The notes: generated from the letters alone by a model not told the origin. A stretch of DNA of 64,000 nt from MGIIb-P sp963934015 (GCA_963934015.1 CAWVWT010000005.1:25976-89975); one strand, 5' to 3'. Shown: positions 53,223-62,429, counted from the first letter of the stretch. Numbers and translations are program-made.

Positions 53223-54860
53223 TCAGTTCTCAAAGGCGGCTCGGCCCCACCGACGTTCCAGCATCAATAGAAAAGTTCCACCCAAAGCCAGCAATCCTAA
53301 CGAAATAGCGACGATACCGCCAAAGGAAGATTGAGCCTGAGTTGAATAATATTCTGCGGATTCAGCATCAATTCCTCCGGCTTGAATTTGATCAAATTGG
53401 TTGGCGTACAGAGACATGTCCCCCTGAGTAAATGAGAGGAGGAATAAAGATACCAGAGGGAGTACAGTTGCAACCCAGAATATGGCCATAATCTGAGTAT
53501 CAAAAATTGCCTTGTTAGGGCGCAAACCCATTAGTAGGCCACTAAGGGCAACGATGTATACTGAGTTTGCAATCATCACCAACAATGCAGGTAGTAATCC
53601 AGCCCATTGATCTAATAGATGCGCCATGAAAATTAGGAAGATAATTGAGATCCATGTTGTCATGATGAAATAAACTATGATTTTGGCTCGCAATAATTGA
53701 GGAACCCTTACTGGTAATCCATTGAGAAAATCAGGGCTATCAACCGCATTAAGCCATGAATAGAAATTGAAACCAAAGAAACCCAAAAAAGGAGCATATG
53801 ATAGCAGATTAAACGGGATGGGGAATCGCGCGAAATCCGCCATCCAAGCCAACGCCAAAAGGAACAGAAGAGGAACACAATAGGAACCTAGCATCTTGAA
53901 CAATGTCCCCGAACGCCATACATCGACCATCTCTTTGGCAACCAATGTACGCATAGGTCCATTTCCAAGGAAAAATAATTGGTTGTGAACCGGAACGAAA
54001 AGTTCGGCCCGTGTCGTCACCCTCACCTCAAAATCAGCTGGAACGAGATGAGCACCAACTGTAGCGATAATCAACCACGAAATTGCTGCGATTGGAAGCA
54101 ATAGCAAATCGTGTGTCAGTTGGACATGTAGTCCAGCGATGGCAGCCTCGAGAGGGACTATGTCAATCGCGACGATGATGCCTGCACCAACTGCACCAAG
54201 GGGAACTAAGAATGCGCCAAGGCGGGACCTTGACCAAATTGCACTGGCATAGAATGACAAGGCTAGACCCTGCATCATCGTCACCAACATGCATGCAAGC
54301 ACGATGGGAAGTGATGTCCACAGAAGTGGAATAGACAAACCTGTGAACATACCGAAAAATATTCCAAGTCCCATTCCACCAACCACTGGGGTTAAAATAA
54401 GACAAAGATAGAATGTCACTTCTTTACAATAATATGCCAGATAAACAGGCGGTAATTCCAAAGGCAAGAGAGCCGGACTGGCAAGCAGATACGATTTCCC
54501 ACTGGCACGTTGACTCACCATATTTCGTCCAATAAATGCAAACGAACCCATTCCAAGACTAAACATGAACAAAGAAAGATGTAACCCGATTTTGAGTTCA
54601 TCCCAAGTGAATGCTTTCTCTGCTTGAGCCTCTGCAGCCTTTACTGTATCAAACGCTGAATCAATGCCCGCATCACCTGTCAAAAAACGTAGCCCAACAG
54701 TGATGATCATCGCCACAAGAGCGAGCATGATTGGGAACATCATGATGTGACGCTTACGAGCGAAGTCGACATTTTGTCGCCATTCTTCATGGAACATCAT
54801 CACAAAATTTGACCGAAACGAGGTGGCAAAGTTAGGTGGCTCTCGCAAGCCACTATGCAT
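53223..54860 (-). CDS. ABC-2-like transporter permease
   Basis: 545 residues with about 12 hydrophobic segments and a short soluble N-terminus rich in Asn and Arg. No specific substrate motif. It starts 3 bp before the end of the adjacent ATPase gene, so the two form an ABC transporter, probably an exporter of ABC-2 type given the paired ATPase with a C-terminal extension. Marine euryarchaeal ABC-2 exporters often move lipids or drugs, but no evidence fixes the cargo here. Confidence 0.82.
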   Translation of the reverse strand: MHSGLREPPNFATSFRSNFVMMFHEEWRQNVDFARKRHIMMFPIMLALVAMIITVGLRFLTGDAGIDSAFDTVKAAEAQAEKAFTWDELKIGLHLSLFMFSLGMGSFAFIGRNMVSQRASGKSYLLASPALLPLELPPVYLAYYCKEVTFYLCLILTPVVGGMGLGIFFGMFTGLSIPLLWTSLPIVLACMLVTMMQGLALSFYASAIWSRSRLGAFLVPLGAVGAGIIVAIDIVPLEAAIAGLHVQLTHDLLLLPIAAISWLIIATVGAHLVPADFEVRVTTRAELFVPVHNQLFFLGNGPMRTLVAKEMVDVWRSGTLFKMLGSYCVPLLFLLALAWMADFARFPIPFNLLSYAPFLGFFGFNFYSWLNAVDSPDFLNGLPVRVPQLLRAKIIVYFIMTTWISIIFLIFMAHLLDQWAGLLPALLVMIANSVYIVALSGLLMGLRPNKAIFDTQIMAIFWVATVLPLVSLFLLSFTQGDMSLYANQFDQIQAGGIDAESAEYYSTQAQSSFGGIVAISLGLLALGGTFLLMLERRWGRAAFEN

Positions 54861-54863
54861 GTT

Positions 54864-55631
54864 TCATTCCTCCTCATCAGTGTCTACTTTTGATTCAATT
54901 TCCTCAACAGATGTGCCGACAAGTCGAATGAAAATGTCCTCCAAATCCTCACTTGGATTCTGGCGTAGATCATCGAGTGTTCCAGCTGCCAAAACACGCC
55001 CTTGATCGATGACTGCGACTCTGGTACACATTCGTTCTGCGACTTCCAAAATATGGGAACATAGGAAAATAGTCCCACCATCAGCAATATGTTCCATCAA
55101 CAATTCTCGACATTTTCTCTGATAGATTGGATCCAGATTCACAAATGGTTCATCAAGGAACAACAATCGAGGTTCGTGGATGAAAGCTCCAGCGAGCATG
55201 ACTTTCTGGCGTTGTCCCTTCGATAGGTCTTTACAAAGGGTTTCTCGTTTGTCGACAATGCCAAACCAATCTAACCAATAATCAACTTTGGAATCAATAT
55301 CTTCAATACCTCGAATCCGGCAAACAAAATCAAGATATTCGGGGGGAGTAAGGTATGATGGGGGGCTCTCGGATTCAGGAACAATACCCACATTTGCCTT
55401 GACCTTTTGAGGGTTTATTGCAACATTTGTACCCAAAACTTTGGCGGTACCCAACGAGGGTGATAGTTGGCCGGTTAGGAGCTTGATGAATGTGGATTTA
55501 CCAGCACCATTTGGGCCGAATACACCAAAGAATTCACCTGCATGAACCACGACATCAAGTGGATGCAATGCGACGAAGTCGCCAAATCGTTTGCCGAGAT
55601 CTTTGGTCTCAACTAGTGCATCTTCGGCCAT
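54864..55631 (-). CDS. ABC transporter ATP-binding protein
   Basis: 255 residues. Walker A GPNGAGKSTFIKLL, signature LSKGQRQKVMLAGAF, Walker B LLFLDEPFVNLDP and the His switch LCSHILEVAERM. Acidic C-terminal tail (SKVDTDEEE). ATG 55631 is 2 bp past the crotonase stop; the upstream GTG at 55649 is rejected. Works with the adjacent permease. Confidence 0.93.
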   Translation of the reverse strand: MAEDALVETKDLGKRFGDFVALHPLDVVVHAGEFFGVFGPNGAGKSTFIKLLTGQLSPSLGTAKVLGTNVAINPQKVKANVGIVPESESPPSYLTPPEYLDFVCRIRGIEDIDSKVDYWLDWFGIVDKRETLCKDLSKGQRQKVMLAGAFIHEPRLLFLDEPFVNLDPIYQRKCRELLMEHIADGGTIFLCSHILEVAERMCTRVAVIDQGRVLAAGTLDDLRQNPSEDLEDIFIRLVGTSVEEIESKVDTDEEE

Positions 55632-55633
55632 CC

Positions 55634-56482
55634 TTACGCCCCAGTCCACTCAGCAGTCTCCCGATTGAGGAATGCTTTGACACCAATCTCCATGTCGGCT
55701 GTATCAAATAGTGCACAAAATAAATCACGTTCTGTTTCAATCCCAACGCTAAATGGATGTTCTAGTGCAGCGCGAACTGCTGCTTTGGCAACACGAATTG
55801 TATGAGGTGATTTACTCGCAAGATTTTGGGCAATACCCATCGTTTTTTCTCGCAGTTCATCTTCTCCAATTAAGTGATTAATGAGGCCGATTCTATTCGC
55901 TTCTTCACCATCAATCATTTCCCCACTCATCACCATCTCCATGGCACGACCGTATCCAAGTAATCGGCACAATCGTTGCGTTCCACCGCCCCCTGGAATG
56001 AGGCCTAGATTGATTTCTGGAGTGCCAAACTTTGAGCGAGGTGTGGCCATTCGTATGTCACAAGAAAGTGCAATCTCGGCGCCACCACCCAATGCAAATC
56101 CGTCGACCATTGCGATGGTTGGTTTGGTCAGATTCCAGATGTATTCCCATGGGTTATCAACAAATATCGGTCGTATCTCGATACTGGATTTACCTTCAAA
56201 CTCTGAAATATCAGCGCCAGCGACAAACGAATTGGGCTTGGGACGCTTGCCTTCAGGTGGCTTATTTGGGGCTGCACCTGTAATGACAATGACGCGAACG
56301 TAATCTTCTGATTCGGCCCAATCACAGGCCAATTTTAACGCTGAACTTACTTCGGCGTTCAGTGCATTCAATTTGTCAGGGCGATTGATTGTCCATACAG
56401 ACACGACACCGCCCAGTGGACTAGCAGCGCTGGCGGGGACATTTTCGATTTGAAGCACGTCGGATTCAGGAGGTGCGCTCAT
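55634..56482 (-). CDS. Enoyl-CoA hydratase (crotonase)
   Basis: 282 residues with LNALNAEVS, FVAGADISEFEG (oxyanion hole), DGFALGGGAEIALSCDIRMA and TPEINLGLIPGGGGTQRL (catalytic Glu retained), so it is a true hydratase type, unlike the SPDGG variant at 45003. The start is ATG 56482, preceded one base upstream by a perfect 7-bp hairpin at 56484-56500 and by no visible Shine-Dalgarno. It heads the crotonase-ABC transporter gene string. Likely acts in beta-oxidation. Confidence 0.92.
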   Translation of the reverse strand: MSAPPESDVLQIENVPASAASPLGGVVSVWTINRPDKLNALNAEVSSALKLACDWAESEDYVRVIVITGAAPNKPPEGKRPKPNSFVAGADISEFEGKSSIEIRPIFVDNPWEYIWNLTKPTIAMVDGFALGGGAEIALSCDIRMATPRSKFGTPEINLGLIPGGGGTQRLCRLLGYGRAMEMVMSGEMIDGEEANRIGLINHLIGEDELREKTMGIAQNLASKSPHTIRVAKAAVRAALEHPFSVGIETERDLFCALFDTADMEIGVKAFLNRETAEWTGA

Positions 56483-56483
56483 G

Positions 56484-56500
56484 TGGCGCCGTAGGCGCCA
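56484..56500 (-). promoter_or_regulatory. Perfect 7-bp hairpin one base before the crotonase start codon
   Basis: On the minus strand TGGCGCC-TAC-GGCGCCA, followed by C and ATG 56482. A second inverted repeat, TTCTCAA/TTGAGAA (56504-56526), fills the rest of the 45-bp gap after the preceding gene. Together they leave no free leader and cover any ribosome-binding site. Confidence 0.6.
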
Positions 56501-56527
56501 TACTTCTCAACACTATGGTTTGAGAAT

Positions 56528-57421
56528 TTACTCGTCCATTTCATCTCGCAGAGCATCTAACTTTGAACTCGATGCTGGAGGCGGGAGTGGTAAGTCGCCA
56601 AGAATTGGCGGGGGCGGGAGTGGTAAATCACCGAGGTCGGGGAGTGGTGGCAATTCAGGCAAGGGTTCAGCACTGGCAATATATCCTTGATCTAATGGCA
56701 AGCGAATTTTGAGAATTCGAGTATTGTCAATTCGGGTAAAGACCGCCCCCACCGGACTGCCGGATGGGATGTTATCGGATACCTCATGAACTGTGTGTCC
56801 ATGATTTTCGGTACCAATCAGTGCAAGAATGTCTTCCGATTCATCCGCAGACTGGTAAATCTTGGCTGTTTCAGAACGAATATCTGCCAATTGCTCTCTA
56901 CGCCTGGCTTCAATACGGCGGCGAATCAGTGTGTGTCGATCTCGACGGTTGTCAATGAATGACTCAATGTCTGCTTCTTCCATCGACTCGGCATCGATTT
57001 CGGCTACGAATTCTTCAGCCACGTGGACATTTTCATCAATCACGGAAACTGTAACTTCATCATCGGCCAAACTGACGACAACCTCTTCGTCAACAGATTC
57101 AGGTTCAGGTTCAGGTTCACCGCTCCGACTGCGAGATAATTTGGCATTCCGACGAGAAGACGCATCTTCTTCGGATTGAACAGGGGCGGGGAGTTCTTGC
57201 TCAGGTTCGGATTCGGCCTCTTCGTGTTCCATCTCAGAACGGCGGCGGATGCGTTTGACCTTACGCCCACCACCTGTGCCCATCAAGAAAATAATCAGAA
57301 GTAGAATCACGGCACCGAAAATCATCTGCTCTTTCTCATCCAATGCCCCAGCGAGAGCAAGGAACCCGATGACTCCGATGACGAGGGTGAACCACAAGAG
57401 CAGTCGCTTGAACGTGACCAT
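56528..57421 (-). CDS. Membrane-anchored acidic, proline-rich protein (unknown function)
   Basis: 297 residues: two N-terminal transmembrane helices (LLLWFTLVIGVIGFLALAG and IFGAVILLLIIFLMG), a basic patch (KVKRIRRR), a long acidic region rich in Glu and Ser with repeated EPEPE, a helical segment (about 150-200) with DNRRDRHTLIRRRIEARRRE, a small beta-rich domain and a C-terminal Pro-rich repeat (PPLPDLGDLPLPPPPILGDL). No known domain. Cytoplasmic scaffold or adaptor is a guess. Follows rdgB on the same strand. Confidence 0.72.
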   Translation of the reverse strand: MVTFKRLLLWFTLVIGVIGFLALAGALDEKEQMIFGAVILLLIIFLMGTGGGRKVKRIRRRSEMEHEEAESEPEQELPAPVQSEEDASSRRNAKLSRSRSGEPEPEPESVDEEVVVSLADDEVTVSVIDENVHVAEEFVAEIDAESMEEADIESFIDNRRDRHTLIRRRIEARRREQLADIRSETAKIYQSADESEDILALIGTENHGHTVHEVSDNIPSGSPVGAVFTRIDNTRILKIRLPLDQGYIASAEPLPELPPLPDLGDLPLPPPPILGDLPLPPPASSSKLDALRDEMDE

Positions 57422-57472
57422 GTCGGTGCCTCCAGCCCATCCACTTGTATGTCCGTCTTAGGGATACCGACG

Positions 57473-58066
57473 CTAGGACCCGTTCTCACCGAGGTAGTCA
57501 AAGAGGGCGCGCAGCGCCCTGCCACGATGGCTAAAAGTGGATTTTTCATCGCTAGACATTTCCGCGAAAGTACGACCGTCTTGGCTTTCATCAGGGATGA
57601 ATATGGGATCATATCCAAATCCATCATCACCCCTTATTTCAACCGAAATAGAACCATCACAGCGCCCGAGGAAAACCTCAACCGCCTCGCCAGTCCACAA
57701 GGCTGCAACGGTCAAGAAATATGCAGTTCTTTCTTCGTCAAGAAGTCGTAATATACCATCGCATCCAATCGATTGTAGAACATGAGCAGAATATACACCT
57801 GGGAATTCTGGTAAAGCGTCAATAAACAATCCAGAGTCCTCCACCAACAACGATTCACCAAGGCGGTTCTGTGAGGCTAGTAATTCAACGCCTTGAGCGA
57901 TTTTGGCCAGTGCAACTGTTGTTAAATTATCACTCTGGGGTTCGATTACATCGGGCACTTTACCATCAATCTTGAAAGATTGGATTTCCCATCCTAGTGG
58001 GCTCAACAAGGTTTGAGCTTCAGCAAGTTTCCCCGGATTTCCTGTCAAGAAGTTCAGAGTCGCCAT
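57473..58066 (-). CDS. rdgB: XTP/dITP diphosphatase (RdgB/HAM1)
   Basis: Hydrolyses non-canonical purine nucleoside triphosphates (XTP, dITP) to keep them out of nucleic acid. Motifs: LNFLTGNPGKLAEAQ, VEDSGLFIDALPEFPGVYSA, GDDGFGYDPIFIPDE and FSHRGRAL. About 197 residues, usual length. ATG 58066 is the family start; the longer frame runs through the divergent CrcB gene region and is rejected. Confidence 0.94.
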   Translation of the reverse strand: MATLNFLTGNPGKLAEAQTLLSPLGWEIQSFKIDGKVPDVIEPQSDNLTTVALAKIAQGVELLASQNRLGESLLVEDSGLFIDALPEFPGVYSAHVLQSIGCDGILRLLDEERTAYFLTVAALWTGEAVEVFLGRCDGSISVEIRGDDGFGYDPIFIPDESQDGRTFAEMSSDEKSTFSHRGRALRALFDYLGENGS

Positions 58067-58121
58067 ACAACTGGCGAAACAGAGGTGAGGGTTGAAGTCT
58101 TCTCTTGGTTTCCAAGCAGTC

Positions 58122-58475
58122 ATGGAACCCAAGATGCTCGCTCTGGTTGGAGTTGGTGGTGCAATCGGTGCCGTCCTGCGGTACATGATTGGAGAATGGT
58201 TACCCAGCGGATTCCCATGGGGAACTCTCACAGTCAATTTACTGGGTTCCCTGATTCTCGGTATTATTGTTGGAATGTCACTTTCAGCAGAGATGGGATT
58301 GCTTCTAGGAACAGGGGTTATGGGTGCTTTCACAACGATGTCAGCATACAGTGTTGATCTGGTTGAACTGTTCGAAAACAGCGAATATGGTCCTGCAATG
58401 AGTTATCTCTTGCTCACATTACTCGGCTGCCCTATTCTTGCCTATGGTGGGATGAAAATTATGCAGACTGCTTAA
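58122..58475 (+). CDS. crcB: Fluoride ion channel CrcB/Fluc
   Basis: About 117 residues with four transmembrane helices that exports fluoride as a dual-topology dimer. Signature segments GGAIGAVLRYMIGEW, PWGTLTVNLLGSLILGIIVG (NxxG Asn) and GLLLGTGVMGAFTTMSAYSVDL, with the GxFTTfStF-type motif. ATG 58122 is preferred; TTG 58092 is possible. Stop overlaps the convergent kinase gene (TTAA). No fluoride riboswitch is evident upstream. Confidence 0.92.
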   Translation: MEPKMLALVGVGGAIGAVLRYMIGEWLPSGFPWGTLTVNLLGSLILGIIVGMSLSAEMGLLLGTGVMGAFTTMSAYSVDLVELFENSEYGPAMSYLLLTLLGCPILAYGGMKIMQTA

Positions 58476-59098
58476 CCGTGATACCGGACTCGGGCACGAA
58501 TGTCATTGAATCGCTTGACAACATCTTGACCGCCCTCAGCAAGATAACCATCAATGACTCTGTCAATCGCCCCTTCGATGCTTGGATGACTGGCAGTTAA
58601 ACACTCATTGAGTACCTGTAAATCTAATCCGTATGGTTCGATATCATCAGTAATTTGAGATAAACCAAAATCGATAATTGAGAGTCCATGTTCTTCATCC
58701 CAGAGGATATTATGGGTTGTCAAATCACCATGGCTGATACCCGTTGCATGGATTCTGCAAATCGTCGCCCCCAATTCTTCTAGCATACTTGATTCCCCAC
58801 CATCGCGCAGATGTTCAAACAAGGGGCCCCCTGGCATACGGCTCGTGACTATCCAACCTGCAGTGGCATCAATGGCAAGCAATACTGGAACGGGTGCACC
58901 AGCAAGGTGAAGTCGACGAAGTAAACGAACTTCTGCTGACATCCTAGATTTGGTCAGCCGCGCATCTAAATCGGGGTGCCGCCATGTTCTAGGTTGTCTT
59001 TGCTTGAGAATCGCATCTTGGTCCATCCAAGTACCTGCATGAACGACCGCCTCTGCACCTTGATGCAGCATTTCTGCACCGACCCATGGCCCCGTCAT
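58472..59098 (-). CDS. Bud32 (PRPK) kinase of the KEOPS complex
   Basis: 208 residues, small atypical Ser/Thr kinase/ATPase of KEOPS, needed for the t6A37 modification of ANN-decoding tRNAs. Motifs: QGAEAVVHAG, AILKQRQPRTWRHPDLD (catalytic Lys and the conserved RxxKxYRhPxLD), SRMSAEVRLLRRL, SHGDLTTHNILWD (catalytic loop) and SIIDFGLSQ (DFG). C-terminal RARVRYHG is the basic tail. ATG 59098 is chosen; a TTG at 59146 would add 16 residues. Kae1 is often fused or adjacent in archaea but is not in this window. Confidence 0.9.
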   Translation of the reverse strand: MTGPWVGAEMLHQGAEAVVHAGTWMDQDAILKQRQPRTWRHPDLDARLTKSRMSAEVRLLRRLHLAGAPVPVLLAIDATAGWIVTSRMPGGPLFEHLRDGGESSMLEELGATICRIHATGISHGDLTTHNILWDEEHGLSIIDFGLSQITDDIEPYGLDLQVLNECLTASHPSIEGAIDRVIDGYLAEGGQDVVKRFNDIRARVRYHG

Positions 59099-59151
59099 CA
59101 ACTTCCGGAGGTGAGATGAGTTCAAAGCGGTTGCACTAGACGGCAAATCGA

Positions 59152-60228
59152 ATGGGCCTCACTTTGCCAACCGTGCCATTGCCGCGTACGAAATTCAATA
59201 TCCCATCATTTTCTAATGAAGAAATTGAAACTGAAGCGATCCGATTACAGAGTGCCATTCAACAACATCAGCGCTGGCCATTGGAAACATGCCGCAGTAT
59301 TGCACCATTGACCTTGGAAATCAATCGATTGAAAGCGGTAAATGATGTCTTTTTAATTGCACATTCATATCAAACACCCGACATCATTTACGGAGTGGCG
59401 GATGAAGTTGCTGATTCGTATACACTTTCCAAATCTGCAAGAGATGCGTCCCAACAAACCATCCTCTTCTCAAGTGTTCGATTCATGGCGGAAACTGCAA
59501 AAATTGTTAGCCCCCACAAAATCGTCCTCCATCCTTCACCTGAAGCTGGTTGCAGTCTTTCTGATGGTATCACAGCCCAGGATGTCAGGGATTTACGGGC
59601 ACAATATCCAGGTGTCCCTGTCGCCTGTTACATCAATACAACCGCCGCAGTCAAGGCAGAGTGTGATGTCAGTGTGACAAGTAGCAATTACATGAGAATC
59701 TGTGAGCGCTTGCCGGGGGATCGCCTTATTTTTGTGCCTGATCGCTTCATGGGCGCCCATTTACAAAAGGCTCTTGCTGGAAAAAAAGAAATCATTGTAT
59801 TCGATGGGGAATGCGAAGTGCATGCAGTATTTACCGGTGATAAAGTTCGTGAATGGAAACAGCGAATCGGTGAAAATCTCTCTGTTTTAGCGCACCCCGA
59901 ATGTAGCGCAGAAGTGTTAGAAGAAGCTGATTTCATCGGCTCTTCAGAGAAATTAATTCATGAAGCGATTCGCCTTGGCGAAGAAGGGCAACCCGATGTG
60001 ATGCTAATCACCGAATGTGGTACTGCAGAACGAGTATTGGCTGAAACAGAAATTGAACTCAACCTGTATGGTGCCTGTGTGATGTGCCGACACATGAAGG
60101 CGACACAACTTGAAGATATTTTACAAGTACTCCAAGAACCAAGAATGGATCAGATCATCGAAATTGATGATGATATCATCGCTCGGGCAAAACGAAACCT
60201 CGATGAGATGTTCAGATTGGCTGAATAA
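59152..60228 (+). CDS. nadA: Quinolinate synthase NadA
   Basis: Condenses iminoaspartate with dihydroxyacetone phosphate to quinolinate for NAD synthesis, using a [4Fe-4S] cluster. Motifs: LIAHSYQTPDIIYGVADEVADS-type N-terminus, PSPEAGCSLSD (first Cys), AHPECSAEV (second Cys) and YGACVMCRHMKAT (third-cluster CxxC). 358 residues. Divergent from the kinase gene. Stop is flush with the convergent PAP2 protein (TAA then TCA). Confidence 0.95.
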   Translation: MGLTLPTVPLPRTKFNIPSFSNEEIETEAIRLQSAIQQHQRWPLETCRSIAPLTLEINRLKAVNDVFLIAHSYQTPDIIYGVADEVADSYTLSKSARDASQQTILFSSVRFMAETAKIVSPHKIVLHPSPEAGCSLSDGITAQDVRDLRAQYPGVPVACYINTTAAVKAECDVSVTSSNYMRICERLPGDRLIFVPDRFMGAHLQKALAGKKEIIVFDGECEVHAVFTGDKVREWKQRIGENLSVLAHPECSAEVLEEADFIGSSEKLIHEAIRLGEEGQPDVMLITECGTAERVLAETEIELNLYGACVMCRHMKATQLEDILQVLQEPRMDQIIEIDDDIIARAKRNLDEMFRLAE

Positions 60229-62376
60229 TCACTCTTCTTCTTTGGAAGGTTTCTTGGGTAAAATATGCCCTTCATTTTCCTTCAATCGCTGTGATGTCCA
60301 AATCAATAGCAAAAGTGGGAATGCTAGGATAAAGAATTGTAGGATGCTTGAAGAATACGGCTCTAAAACAACTTCAAGAGTGAATACTCTAATTTCAGTT
60401 TCATTGTTTTCATCAACTTGTAGCCAAGCGATGTGGTCCTTCATCACCTGTGGTTGGAGTTGATCAATTTCATCTTCTGCGTGCAGTTGGTACGATTGGT
60501 TCGCTGCAATATCATGGTAATCGACTTCCCAATCGAGATACATGTCCATCGCATTGTTCGAAATAAGGAATTGGTGATGCTGCCATGCAACATACCCATG
60601 CCCAATGCTTGGAGCTGCAACAGGGAAAACAGGGTCTCCAAGAATGCGCTGTTCTCCATTGGAGAGATCGACCAACACCAGACGATCAACGACACTCAGA
60701 TTGACCAGTGCCACAAGATGGCCTTCACCCAACGCGATTTCAGTGACTGTAGCATTCAGGTAGTCCACTGAGGAATCCGTCATTTGGAAAACTTGCTCGT
60801 CTCGCTCTTCATCAATCATTGAATCGATTTCAACGGTTAGGTGGCTTTGAATGCCATCGATGGTTTGAACATGAATCGACAGGGGGGTATCAGCTTCGAC
60901 GTAGGCAACCCGATTGTCGTCAGCCGCAATCATTGAGACTGGGCCATTCGGAGAAGTAGGGAGTCCGAAGCATTGGTTTTCTATTGAACAAGACACTCCT
61001 CCACGTAGACGAATCTCAACTTCGCCATCGTTCAACATGACCATGCGGGGCCAATCATCATCCCCATTCGACAACATTGCGATGTCATCGAACATAGGGC
61101 CAGTCAGCCATTGACCTTCCCACTGATTCTTGCTGAGATTGAAAAATTCCAATTCGTATCCATGCCAAACCACAATATGTGATTCACCAATCAGAATCTC
61201 CACTGGATGATGTCCCCAATCTGTCCTGAGAGTGATGTTGCTCTGATAGGAGTCTTCGGTTGCAAGATTCCACAAAGTCACTGAGATATGGCCCTCATCG
61301 ATGACTTCGTAACTGGCCAGCCAACCATCTGCACCCGAAGCGGCACCTGGATGAGTCACTCCTTCGGCTGGGAAGTGTTGGTGGGTTGCATCCCAAAGTA
61401 ATGTACCACCTGTGCTGACGAGAAGAAGCATGATGACGACGCTAGTTTGCCGGCTACCAGCAATCTTGAACCAAGCAAACCAGCCCCCAAGGATGGTTTG
61501 AATCTCCTTAACCGGGCGACGCCAATCTGCAAAAAGCCAAGAGACTCTATGCAAGAATGAACGTTCATCCAACCACCACCAAACAGTAGGTGCGATTCGT
61601 TCAGAAATGTGCACTGAGAGCATACCAACCGCAATCCCTCCGATGATATCACTGACCCAATGAATACCCAGATAGATAATCGTGAAGGATGTCAAAATCG
61701 TGTATCCGATTAAACAATACCGCCAAAGTTTCCAACGTCCATCTAGATCATTTCTCGCATAGCAATACCAAATGGAAAAAGGAATGCCAATGTGTAAACT
61801 CGGCATACCGTTGGTGAAGGGATCAATGCGTGTGAACCAAGTCTGAATTTCGGGTGTAAGATGATAGCCCAATGTTTGCATTTCTGGAATATAATCACCT
61901 GTTACCCTGACATTGAAAAACAAGTAGAATGGAAGTGCTAACATATACGTCAACAGAAGTGTCAATGAAATTCTGTCAGCCATATGCCTATCATCGAAAT
62001 AACAGGTGTAAACAAACGCACAGAAGATAATCATCATGTAACCTGCAACATAGAAATGTGTGAGGACCGAAGTTAGTATTGCATTCTCAAAGGTCTGCTG
62101 AAACCACAGAACGATGTCCCCTTCCACAGCATAGATGTATGCTGTCATATCGATGCGCGTATTAGCCATCAATATTCGATCGATACCATCGAAAATATCC
62201 TTCCAAATGTAAATTGAAAATACAATGATTCCATGCATCCAATAACGGCGGAACATATCTTGGAAACCAGTGAGGGTGATTCGGGCCCATGGTGGCTTCA
62301 AAATAGGCATCAGGAGCAGTGAGGCAATGATTGCCCCCGTCACCCATGTGACGTAGATACCTGTACCGCCGACCAT
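60229..62376 (-). CDS. PAP2-type phosphatase/lipid transferase with a C-terminal beta-propeller-like domain
   Basis: 715 residues. The N-terminal third has about eight membrane helices and a PAP2/AUR1-like core: NGMPSLHIGIPFSIWY (PSLH in the PSGH place) and GIHWVSDIIGGIAVG (His, Asp). This suggests lipid phosphatase or inositol-phosphate transferase (IPC synthase-like). After a further membrane helix (about 315-335) comes an extracellular part of WD/propeller-like repeats (about 350-670), then a last membrane helix (FFILAFPLLLLIWTS) and a cytoplasmic tail. The fusion of a lipid-headgroup enzyme with a sensor-like propeller is unusual. Could attach headgroups to archaeal or fatty-acid-based lipids. 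Confidence 0.8.
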   Translation of the reverse strand: MVGGTGIYVTWVTGAIIASLLLMPILKPPWARITLTGFQDMFRRYWMHGIIVFSIYIWKDIFDGIDRILMANTRIDMTAYIYAVEGDIVLWFQQTFENAILTSVLTHFYVAGYMMIIFCAFVYTCYFDDRHMADRISLTLLLTYMLALPFYLFFNVRVTGDYIPEMQTLGYHLTPEIQTWFTRIDPFTNGMPSLHIGIPFSIWYCYARNDLDGRWKLWRYCLIGYTILTSFTIIYLGIHWVSDIIGGIAVGMLSVHISERIAPTVWWWLDERSFLHRVSWLFADWRRPVKEIQTILGGWFAWFKIAGSRQTSVVIMLLLVSTGGTLLWDATHQHFPAEGVTHPGAASGADGWLASYEVIDEGHISVTLWNLATEDSYQSNITLRTDWGHHPVEILIGESHIVVWHGYELEFFNLSKNQWEGQWLTGPMFDDIAMLSNGDDDWPRMVMLNDGEVEIRLRGGVSCSIENQCFGLPTSPNGPVSMIAADDNRVAYVEADTPLSIHVQTIDGIQSHLTVEIDSMIDEERDEQVFQMTDSSVDYLNATVTEIALGEGHLVALVNLSVVDRLVLVDLSNGEQRILGDPVFPVAAPSIGHGYVAWQHHQFLISNNAMDMYLDWEVDYHDIAANQSYQLHAEDEIDQLQPQVMKDHIAWLQVDENNETEIRVFTLEVVLEPYSSSILQFFILAFPLLLLIWTSQRLKENEGHILPKKPSKEEE

Positions 62377-62429
62377 CGTAAGCCCTTCCAGAAGGTGTCT
62401 AGGACGTATCTGATGAAGAGGATTCCCAC

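Noticed and set aside
58067..58333. N-terminal extension of the XTP pyrophosphatase
   Set aside because: The extra 89 residues are read antisense to crcB and show no family sequence; the ATG at 58066 starts the conserved domain.
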